From Mobiluncus sp034180645 (GTDB lineage Bacteria; Actinomycetota; Actinomycetes; Actinomycetales; Actinomycetaceae), in NCBI RefSeq assembly GCF_034180645.1, contig NZ_JAXFNY010000003.1, positions 62,001-126,000 on the forward strand: 64,000 nt of DNA, written 5' to 3'. Shown here piece by piece: positions 17,964 to 24,906 of the stretch (the stretch's first letter is position 1; every line of letters begins with the position of its first letter). The notes beneath the pieces are model-generated. The model searched no databases. It was not told the DNA's origin and worked only from the letters and a program-made list of their open reading frames with translations. Position numbers and translations under genes: made by a program.

Positions 17964-18557
17964 ATGTCATCACATTCCACCTAGCTACTGGCCGCGGCTG
18001 TCACGTCCCTAGCTCTTAGTGTTACTTTCAATCCGGCATATGCTGATGAGACCAGCCTTGACTCAACCCAGCCTCTCTCATGTGCAACTCTCGGATTGAA
18101 TGATTGCCTGGAAATTGTTAATTATAATCCCGAGCCAATAGTGGTAAACGGGAAAGTATTCACAGTTCAGGATGGTTTGGAAAAGCACCGGGTTTCAGGG
18201 TATTTCAGTCATGTTATTTCCCAGCCTCAACTGCAAGGGTGGATGCCATATTATGATACGTATGTTAATTGGGGCATCAGCTGGGTGAGAAATCAAGAAA
18301 TCGGTTACTTACACTACAGAGGCACGACTCAGGCAGGCGGAAACGTCTATAATGGAAAGCGTATTATCCAAACATCTCTTACGTATAAGAGAGATACCAA
18401 CGTACAAACTGCAGTTTCTAATGCGGTGTTTAAGAATAATACGTGGAAACCTGGAGAAGTCGGTACAGTCTGGATGACAGATACTCCCAATCCGAGTGCC
18501 CCAAAAACGCAGTTCACTTACGATTATTACAGCGTTGATCCCGGTCTGGTCGGATAA
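17964..18557 (+). pseudogene. Secreted protein of unknown function with an amber codon in its signal peptide
   Basis: A good RBS (AAAGGAG) precedes the ATG at 17964. Codon 7 is TAG (17982-17984). After it the same frame stays open for 190 codons, starting with a perfect signal-peptide core (LLAAAVTSLALSV, then PAYA). The mature part has two Cys close together near its N terminus (SCATLGLNDC) and is rich in Tyr, Trp and Asn. I do not recognise the family. Internal starts (for example TTG 18096) would lose the secretion signal. Possible readings are a recent nonsense mutation, suppression, or a sequence error. Its low GC content differs from the neighbours. It is 34 bp upstream of a membrane-protein gene, probably co-transcribed. 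Confidence 0.65.
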
Positions 18558-18591
18558 CCGGAGATAATTCTTACAACGATGGAGAAAAACC

Positions 18592-19086
18592 ATGAGCAAG
18601 ATTCAAAAAGCGTTGATTGTTTTCAGTGTTTTGTCCATTCCGGGATTGCTTGTCTCGATGTTGACATTGTGGGTCAGCGTCAGCGATATGTATGACCGCT
18701 GGGGTGAGGGTCTGCATTACAAGTCGGTGCTGGCTTTAGCTATGGCGGCCCAGCCTGCTCCGCTTATCGCCGTGCTGATTGGAGTGATAGTTTTCGTATT
18801 AAAACGCAATTTAGATGGGTTATTGCGCTTCGCATTCATCACTGCATGGGTTCAAGCCGGGTTTTGCCTGGCTATACCGGTGTTGCTCGCGGTACTCGAA
18901 AACGAGTTGAATTTTCCCACTATTGTCCTGCCAAGTATGTGTGCCTGTATTGCTGGTGCTTTCGCCTGCTTCTGTGCATTGATACGAGAAAAAATCGCGA
19001 CATCGCCATCCGCACCTGATGTGTCTCATGCAGCAGCGTCCGCCTCAGAAGTGCCGGTAGAGACAAAGTCTGCCTCCGCGCTTTGA
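18592..19086 (+). CDS. Four-helix membrane protein of unknown function
   Basis: The protein is 164 aa with hydrophobic helices at about 7-29, 47-70, 78-102 and 108-130, and a hydrophilic Ala/Ser/Pro tail. No recognised domain. It follows the interrupted secreted-protein gene by 34 bp and lies within the tRNA-Leu islet, so it may be a membrane partner such as an immunity protein for the secreted product. That is inference from arrangement only. Confidence 0.6.
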   Translation: MSKIQKALIVFSVLSIPGLLVSMLTLWVSVSDMYDRWGEGLHYKSVLALAMAAQPAPLIAVLIGVIVFVLKRNLDGLLRFAFITAWVQAGFCLAIPVLLAVLENELNFPTIVLPSMCACIAGAFACFCALIREKIATSPSAPDVSHAAASASEVPVETKSASAL

Positions 19087-19174
19087 ATGATGCCGAGGCG
19101 TGTCGGCGTTACCTAAACGAGTCGGCGCCACTTCCTAGAGAGAGCAAATCACCAGTCACTGCGGTTTTCAGCGG

Positions 19175-19217
19175 TTCCGCCACTCGCCCGGGCGCCCCTA
19201 TAGTGCAGCGGATTTCA
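19175..19217. repeat. tRNA-Leu 5'-end fragment, repeat unit 2
   Basis: This is a partial duplicate of 17804-17848: the first 15 bases of the tRNA gene plus its upstream flank. No tRNA body is attached. It marks the distal boundary of the 1.3-kb islet. Confidence 0.5.
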
Positions 19218-19829
19218 AGCTAAATCCGTGAGTGCGATATCAGTTAGGCGCGGGGTCGGCAAGGCTTGGGGGAAATCCGGGGTCGCCTTCTTGGCGGCAG
19301 AAATCAAATCCTCCAGCGGTTTGTCGTTACGAATCCAACCCTCGGGCGAGGGCGAATCGGCTTGCGGACCGGGCTGATCCGAACCAGCCGCAGCCTTTGC
19401 CAACAGCGCGTTCGGCGCGAAACACCACTTGGCCCGGTCAAAATCATTCAAGCCGCGCGACTCCAAAATATCCAAAATCGGCGGTAGCATCCGCACGCAG
19501 TTCGCGTAAGCCTGGGGCGAGGAAAACTGCCAGGTCGGGTAAACCCACTTCCGGTCCAAAGTCCGAAACCCCAACAAGCGCCCGTCCCGCACCGCTTTCA
19601 TAATCGCTTGGCGAGACACCCCCAGCCAGTCGCAAACGTTACCGGTCCGACAAACGGGTCCCACCAGCGTGTTTAGCGACGTCGGTGCCGCCAGGAAAGC
19701 CTGGGCAAAACGCGCCAGCCGATGCATATTTTCCCTGCTGGCATCGGCGGATGCGCGCGGCCGCGCCAAGAGCATCGTGCGGATGGTCTCTAGAAATTGT
19801 TCCTCTTCGTCGGTCAGTTCTCTCCGCAC
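19215..19829 (-). CDS. HTH-containing protein of unknown function
   Basis: The protein is 204 aa from a GTG with GAAAGG upstream, 15 bp after the VKOR gene. A central helix-turn-helix-like segment (VCDWLGVSRQAIMKAVRDGR, about residues 66-85) is followed by a strand pair with WVYPTWQF, reminiscent of excisionase/MerR-type recognition domains or Xre/MbcA-like antitoxins. The remainder is helical. No RES-type toxin lies beside it. A DNA-binding role is inferred only from the HTH-like pattern. Confidence 0.55.
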   Translation of the reverse strand: MRRELTDEEEQFLETIRTMLLARPRASADASRENMHRLARFAQAFLAAPTSLNTLVGPVCRTGNVCDWLGVSRQAIMKAVRDGRLLGFRTLDRKWVYPTWQFSSPQAYANCVRMLPPILDILESRGLNDFDRAKWCFAPNALLAKAAAGSDQPGPQADSPSPEGWIRNDKPLEDLISAAKKATPDFPQALPTPRLTDIALTDLA

Positions 19830-19844
19830 CGCTTCGCCTTTCGG

Positions 19845-20582
19845 TCAGAATAAGTAAACAAGTTTGTCTGATAGCGTCACTGCTACCATCAAGACTATCA
19901 AAAGCAAGATAATCGCGGTAATAAGCCAGCGCTGCGCCGCCCAAATGTGGGCAAATCCGGTGTCGGGAAACAGCCATCCGAGCCGCATTAGCGTTGCCCC
20001 GAGCTGCACCCACAGGACAATCGTGCACGTCCAGACGATAAAACAGAACGGGCACAGCTTCGTGAACTCGAAAATGGATTGGTGCAGGAAAAACACAATC
20101 AGCACCATCCCTGCGGTCAGACCCGCCTCAATCAGCAGTACCAGCCAGCGCGACACCCGCCCGCCGCACCAAGCCAGGAACACGCCGGCCAAACCGGCGA
20201 ACAAACCGACTCCGACCAGCGCGTTCGGGATGCCAAACAGCAGGTGAGCCTGCCAGGTCGTCAGCGAAGTCGAACAGCCAATCAGCGGGTTCAAATCGCA
20301 TCCGAGATGCGCCGTGGGCTGTTTCAGTGTCTGAATTTCGGACAGTACCAGCTCCGCGCTCGCCGCCATCGCGATGGCCGCCAGCACAATCAGCAGCACG
20401 AGGGTGGGGACGCCGGGACGGGTGTCGCGGGCTTCCGGGGTTTCCAAATCGGCCGGGGTTTCCGGGTCTGCCGAGGTCACAAGGGAGGTCGGGGTCGCCG
20501 CGCCTGCCGGTTCTAGCTGTTCTGCTGGGCTCGGCGAGCGGGGGGAATCCGGGGACGTCGCCTCATCGGGTTCTTGCTTCAT
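19845..20582 (-). CDS. Vitamin K epoxide reductase (VKOR) family membrane protein
   Basis: The protein is 245 aa. A hydrophilic Pro/Glu/Thr N-terminal tail (about 1-55) precedes five hydrophobic helices. The VKOR signatures are present: the loop cysteine pair GCDLNPLIGC after helix 1, and the active-site CPFC in KLCPFCFIVW. In actinobacteria VKOR reoxidises a DsbA-like periplasmic thiol oxidase with menaquinone as acceptor. No DsbA homologue is adjacent here. It is likely co-transcribed with the downstream HTH protein (15 bp gap). Confidence 0.88.
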   Translation of the reverse strand: MKQEPDEATSPDSPRSPSPAEQLEPAGAATPTSLVTSADPETPADLETPEARDTRPGVPTLVLLIVLAAIAMAASAELVLSEIQTLKQPTAHLGCDLNPLIGCSTSLTTWQAHLLFGIPNALVGVGLFAGLAGVFLAWCGGRVSRWLVLLIEAGLTAGMVLIVFFLHQSIFEFTKLCPFCFIVWTCTIVLWVQLGATLMRLGWLFPDTGFAHIWAAQRWLITAIILLLIVLMVAVTLSDKLVYLF

Positions 20583-20870
20583 GAGGATTATTCTAACTTT
20601 TATGTCCGCTCACCGGACCTAGTGTTCCTGAACAGCGCTGAAATAGGGCAGCAACAATGGCGCCTACAACACCGCCCGGGAAATGTCGCGGCCCTAACCA
20701 CACACCTGGAACCGCCACAAAAGCGCCGAAACTCCCACAACTCACTTGTGCGCCCGAACCCAACGAACTCATGACGGGTTTAGCCGACAACCCCACCAAA
20801 ATCCGGGTCGAGACGTTTGCCGAGTTCAGTTTGTCACGGGCGCCAGAATCCTGTAAACTAAACTTTCGTT

Positions 20871-20943
20871 GCCCCGGTAGCTCAGTCGGCAGAGCGTCTC
20901 CATGGTAAGGAGAAGGTCCAGAGTTCGATTCTCTGCCGGGGCT
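20871..20943 (+). tRNA. tRNA-Thr (anticodon GGU)
   Basis: Acceptor arms GCCCCGG/CCGGGGC are perfect, with discriminator T. The anticodon stem TCTCC/GGAGA encloses ATGGTAA (anticodon GGT). The T arm is CAGAG-TTCGATT-CTCTG. It is the first gene of a tRNA-Thr / tRNA-Met / rpmG cluster. The stretch 20583-20870 upstream has no gene. Confidence 0.95.
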
Positions 20944-20980
20944 CGCTTCACGCTTGACGGTTCGCGCCGCTGAGCAGCGA

Positions 20981-21054
20981 GGCGGGGTAGCTCAGTTGGT
21001 GAGAGCGCACGACTCATAATCGTGAGGTCGAGGGTTCGAATCCCTCCCCCGCTA
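20981..21054 (+). tRNA. tRNA-Met (anticodon CAU)
   Basis: Anticodon stem ACGA/TCGT with loop CTCATAA (CAT). T arm is GAGGG-TTCGAAT-CCCTC. Acceptor GGCGGGG/CCCCGCT ends in a G-U pair with discriminator A, as in actinobacterial elongator tRNA-Met. CCA is not encoded. Confidence 0.93.
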
Positions 21055-21107
21055 CGAACCCGAAACGGGTAACCGCAGGGGATAAGCGATTAGAAAGAAG
21101 TAAAACA

Positions 21108-21278
21108 GTGGCTGCAAAATCGAAAGACATTCGCCCGAAGATTACGTTGGCGTGCTCTGAATGTAAGGAGCGCAACTACATCACCAAGAAGAACCGGCGC
21201 AACACCCCGGATCGCTTGGAGCTGAACAAGTACTGCCCGCGTTGCAAGAAATCCACGTCGCATAAGGAAACCCGCTAA
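21108..21278 (+). CDS. rpmG: 50S ribosomal protein bL33
   Basis: The protein is 56 aa from a GTG at 21108 with AGAAAG upstream. It is the zinc-ribbon form of bL33: CSECKERN near residue 17 and CPRC near 43 supply four cysteines, with the conserved NRRNTPDRLELNKYCP core. It binds the large ribosomal subunit near the E site. Position right after tRNA-Thr and tRNA-Met is the typical actinobacterial arrangement, except that the MaoC-type dehydratase genes and murB often found next are absent. A terminator follows. Confidence 0.95.
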   Translation: MAAKSKDIRPKITLACSECKERNYITKKNRRNTPDRLELNKYCPRCKKSTSHKETR

Positions 21279-21297
21279 GCGGTTTTTCATAGGTTTC

Positions 21298-21330
21298 CCG
21301 GCGTCGCCATTACGGTGACGCCGGTTTTTC
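21298..21330 (+). terminator. Terminator of the tRNA-rpmG unit
   Basis: Arms CCGGCGTC-CC and GG-GACGCCGG enclose a short AT loop and are followed by TTTTT. Confidence 0.8.
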
Positions 21331-21470
21331 GTGTCTCACGAGCGGGGTCACGAGCCTGGGACGTTGCTATTTGGCGTTTAAATCGGGGTTGGTGGTTATA
21401 TGGGCCAGCTACCCCGATTAAATCGCGGATTTCGATTGCTTTGGGAGCCATCGAGGTTCGAGACGGGGAT

Positions 21471-21501
21471 AAAAAGGGGGGGGCGGCCGCAGCCGCCCCC
21501 C
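21471..21501 (-). terminator. Terminator of the CWB2 gene at 21519-23171
   Basis: On the minus strand GGGGGGCGGC-TGCG-GCCGCCCCCC is followed by further C residues and TTTTT. It lies 18 bp beyond the stop codon. The region 21331-21470 has no gene. Confidence 0.8.
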
Positions 21502-21518
21502 AAACTTCTCAGAAGAAC

Positions 21519-23171
21519 TTACTTCAGCAAGTCCTTGAATTGGTCAACCAGGGAATCAGAGACTACGCCGAAGCCGCCCAGTCCCTTGAACTTGCCTGCC
21601 AGAGCCGCATTCGCAGCGCGAGCCGCCTTGGCATAATCGGTCACTGCCGCGGGAGCGGAACCGGCCTGAACCAGCAGAACCGGGCCAGCCAACTCGGCCT
21701 TGTTGTCGAGGAAACCAGCCACGGTGGCATCAGCGGAGGCCGTGCCGTTAGCGGCGTAGAGAGCCTTAGCTTTAGCGCCGTTCGGGTACTGCGCCTTGGC
21801 GATTTCCAGGGCGGTCTGGTAGCGATCCGCACCAGCGATACGGGAGGCCTTGGCGCCCGCTCCACCCAAGTAAGTCTGGATGGCAGCATCGGTCGGACCA
21901 GCATTGAGGAGGTTTTGAGCCTTAACCAAATCCGCGTTGAGCTGAGCAAGCATTTCATTAACCTTAGCCTCGGTTAGGGTCAGACCATCCATGGCTTTGG
22001 TGGCATCATCAACGGCGGTTTTCGCAGCAGTCTTTTGTGCCTCAGTAGCGTCCGCTGGCAGGTCCTTTTGATCCTTAACTTTAGCGTCCCGGGTGCTAGC
22101 CAGGCCCTGCACTGCGGTCAAACCTTTGTAGGTCATCACGAGCTTGCCGTCGGTGCCGGTTTCGATGGCCTTGGCTTTCGCATCAGCTGCAGCCTTGTTA
22201 GACGGGGTATTTTCACCATCAACCTTCAGCAGGTTGCAGGCATTATCAGACAAAACCTCGTCGGGTAGCACGCGCGGGAATGTGGCGCTCATAGCTGCTT
22301 TTTTGGCGGCTCTTTTCGCATCGTCTGCGGGAAGAGCAACCCCACACTTGTTGGCTGCATTCAAGAAATCATCCAAGGTCTTACCGTCAGCAACGGTGTA
22401 CCAGCCGTGTTGCTTCATCTCAATGTCGCGCACAGCTTTATCCAAATCCGCCTGAGCCTTAGCCTTCGCCTGATCCGGGGTTAATCCAGAGCCGCCGCCA
22501 GCACCGTTGGCGCTAGCCGCCGCGCTCAATTCTGCGGGCAGAACAGCACCTTCGCCACCCAGAGCAACGACCTCGGAGGGCTTCAACCGCTTGATTTCTC
22601 TTAGGGTCGCGGCGGGCAGGGTACCGGAACCGTCGGTCAACAGAATCGGAGCGCCATCGGTCATGGTGCCACCGACCAGGGCATCAACCAAGGTCATGCC
22701 GTTAGCCAGGTACACCTTGGCGCTGGTCTTGCCCGAGGGGAACAAGTTCTTGGAAATTTCTGCTGCCGTCTCGAAACGGTTTGCGCCCGCTAGACGAGTG
22801 ACCAGGGCATTGCCAGCTACCGCCTTTACCGCCGCATCGCTGACCGCGCCGGTGCCACCCAACACCACGACCTTGGTGGCCTTCAACTTGGTGATAGCTT
22901 CGGCAACGTTCTTTTGCACAGTGGGCGAATCGTTGACCAGCAACAGGGGACCGCCGGGCAGTTTACCGCCGGCGACCGCGTCAGCTTGGGAGTCGCCGCG
23001 GGAGAGGTAAACCACGTCAGAGGTGCCAAAAGCGCTGGCCACCGAAATGGCGGTGTTATAGCGATCCGAACCGGCGTAACGGTCAGCTTCCGTCGCCGCC
23101 ACCGCGCTCATCGGCACGGTCATGGCAAAAGCAGCCGCGGCCGCGCTCAGAGTCAAAACAGACTTCTTCAT
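21519..23171 (-). CDS. Secreted CWB2-repeat cell-surface protein C
   Basis: The protein is 550 aa with a signal peptide (residues 1 to about 26, ending AVAA). Two complete CWB2 repeats follow: YAGSDRYNTA with VLGGTGAVSD, then LAGANRFETA with ALGGEGAVLP. A helical Lys/Asp/Ala-rich spacer at about 230-430 precedes a third repeat (IAGADRYQTA and GLGGFGVVSD) at the extreme C terminus. Unlike surface proteins A and B it has no Ig-like C-terminal domain and a different signal peptide. CWB2 modules are expected to bind cell-wall polymers. It is transcribed divergently from trpS; 23172-23366 is the shared promoter region. Confidence 0.87.
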   Translation of the reverse strand: MKKSVLTLSAAAAAFAMTVPMSAVAATEADRYAGSDRYNTAISVASAFGTSDVVYLSRGDSQADAVAGGKLPGGPLLLVNDSPTVQKNVAEAITKLKATKVVVLGGTGAVSDAAVKAVAGNALVTRLAGANRFETAAEISKNLFPSGKTSAKVYLANGMTLVDALVGGTMTDGAPILLTDGSGTLPAATLREIKRLKPSEVVALGGEGAVLPAELSAAASANGAGGGSGLTPDQAKAKAQADLDKAVRDIEMKQHGWYTVADGKTLDDFLNAANKCGVALPADDAKRAAKKAAMSATFPRVLPDEVLSDNACNLLKVDGENTPSNKAAADAKAKAIETGTDGKLVMTYKGLTAVQGLASTRDAKVKDQKDLPADATEAQKTAAKTAVDDATKAMDGLTLTEAKVNEMLAQLNADLVKAQNLLNAGPTDAAIQTYLGGAGAKASRIAGADRYQTALEIAKAQYPNGAKAKALYAANGTASADATVAGFLDNKAELAGPVLLVQAGSAPAAVTDYAKAARAANAALAGKFKGLGGFGVVSDSLVDQFKDLLK

Positions 23172-23366
23172 GTTTGTATTTCCTAACTTGTTGGTCGGAT
23201 GAATTCCGTACTCATCCTATTGATAACTTCGATATCTCGCAGGGGATGGTAAGCCTCCCACACCCTTTAGACGTTTCAGAATCCCAGTTTCTGACAGGCG
23301 TCATTAACGGTATCACGTCTGGTTTTTGAAACAGGTCAACCGGCTGCGGTGGGTTAGACTTAAACG

Positions 23367-24506
23367 GTGAGTGAAGAAACGACGAAAGACGAAAACCTGG
23401 CAGCCGGCGAGACGGAAATCCGCGCCACCTTGAAAGCTGCTCAGGAAACCTCGAAAGCGATTGAGGCCGACATCGCGGCGGGAAACGTAGGAAAGTACCG
23501 CATTCTGACGGGGGACCGGCCCACCGGATTCTTGCACATCGGGCACTATTTCGGCACCTTGAAAACCCGGGTGGACCTGCAAAACCTCGGCATTGACACG
23601 ACCGTGCTCATCGCGGACTATCAGGTCATCACCGACCGGGACAACCTCGGCAACGTGCGCGAATACGTATTAAACCTGGTGGCGGATTACTTGGCGGCGG
23701 GGATTGACCCCGAAAAATCCACGATTTTCTGCCATTCTCAGATTCCGGCCATTCACGAAATGTTGGTCATTTTCCTGTCCCTGGTGACCGAAGCGGAGCT
23801 GCACCGCAATCCAACCGTGAAGGCCGAGCTGGAAGCCGCCGCGCGTCCCATGTCCGGGCTGCTGCTGACCTACCCGGTGCATCAGGCCGCGGATATCCTG
23901 TGTGCCAAGGCGAATCTGGTGCCCGTCGGTCAAGACCAGCTGCCGCACCTGGAGCAAACCCGCGTGGTGGCCAAGCGGTTCAACAAACGTTATCCCCAGC
24001 GCGACCCCCAGACCGGCAAAAAGACCGGGCGCGGCGTGCTGCCGATGGCGCAGGGCCTGCTGGGGCAGGGCGCAATGATCCTCGGCACTGATGGCCAAAA
24101 GATGAGCAAGTCGCGGCACAACACGGTGGAGCTGCGCGCCAGCGAGGACGACACCGCAAAAATCCTGAAAAAGGCCGTGACCGATTCGGATCGCCAGATT
24201 ACTTTCGATCCCGTGCACCGTCCCGAAGTGTCGAACCTGCTGCTCATTGCCTCGCTTTGTACCGGGCAGGCGCCCGAGGACATCGCCGCGGAAATCGGAG
24301 CGGGCGGCGGCGGGGCGCTGAAATCCCTGGTGACTCAGGCGCTGAACGAACACTTGCGCCCGCTGCGCCAGCGGCGCGCCGAACTGATGCAAGACGAAGG
24401 CTACTTGTGGAGCGTGTTGGCTCGCGGTAACGAAAAAGTCCGCGACGAAGCCAGCGATGTGCTGCGCGAAATGAAGGCCGCTATGGGAATGAACTACGGG
24501 GTGTGA
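23367..24506 (+). CDS. trpS: Tryptophan--tRNA ligase
   Basis: The protein is 379 aa from a GTG. Class I signature HIGH is present as FLHIGHY near residue 56, and KMSKS near 245. The N-terminal ~40 residues form a charged extension before the catalytic Rossmann fold (YRILTGDRPTG). It charges tRNA-Trp, whose gene lies at 32197. The stop overlaps the start of the next small gene (TGATG), so the two are translationally coupled. Confidence 0.95.
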   Translation: MSEETTKDENLAAGETEIRATLKAAQETSKAIEADIAAGNVGKYRILTGDRPTGFLHIGHYFGTLKTRVDLQNLGIDTTVLIADYQVITDRDNLGNVREYVLNLVADYLAAGIDPEKSTIFCHSQIPAIHEMLVIFLSLVTEAELHRNPTVKAELEAAARPMSGLLLTYPVHQAADILCAKANLVPVGQDQLPHLEQTRVVAKRFNKRYPQRDPQTGKKTGRGVLPMAQGLLGQGAMILGTDGQKMSKSRHNTVELRASEDDTAKILKKAVTDSDRQITFDPVHRPEVSNLLLIASLCTGQAPEDIAAEIGAGGGGALKSLVTQALNEHLRPLRQRRAELMQDEGYLWSVLARGNEKVRDEASDVLREMKAAMGMNYGV

Positions 24507-24835
24507 TGGAACAGGACGACAAGAAGCCAGAGGATTTGATTCGGCGCCGCGACCATGCTCAGGCCGTGGCGGATCGGATGGTGGAACGTGCCCTGTGGAT
24601 TATCAACTTGGATAATCAAGACGCGTCAGTGAGCCCGGAAACCCGCGATGAGCTGGTGGATGAGACGACGGATATGCTGCTGGAATGGGCTTATGAGGTC
24701 GGGGAAGATTCTTTCCGCGCCGGGGAGTTCAAAGGGCGTCCCGGGGCGGCAGGGGAGAACAAGCCCTATCCGTCCTCGCCCGCGAAGGCCAATCCCAAAA
24801 GTCTGGGGCGCCGCGACTATTTGTTAGACGAGTAG
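24506..24835 (+). CDS. Small acidic protein of unknown function
   Basis: The protein is 109 aa and overlaps the trpS stop by one base. An in-frame GTG at 24503 directly before the ATG is an alternative start. The protein is hydrophilic with an N-terminal amphipathic helix (QAVADRMVERALWIINLD), an acidic middle and a Pro/Lys-rich tail ending RRDYLLDE. I recognise no family. The coupling suggests a conserved trpS-linked gene. Confidence 0.6.
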   Translation: MEQDDKKPEDLIRRRDHAQAVADRMVERALWIINLDNQDASVSPETRDELVDETTDMLLEWAYEVGEDSFRAGEFKGRPGAAGENKPYPSSPAKANPKSLGRRDYLLDE

Positions 24836-24906
24836 GCGCGTTCACTAGCGCGGGTCGCGAGCGCGTTCGGCGGCTTGCCGTACACGCCACACCCCGACGC
24901 AACGCC

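Noticed and set aside
19215..19829. Antitoxin of an Xre-RES type toxin-antitoxin system
   Set aside because: Only an HTH-like segment is visible, and no RES-domain partner is adjacent; kept as unknown.
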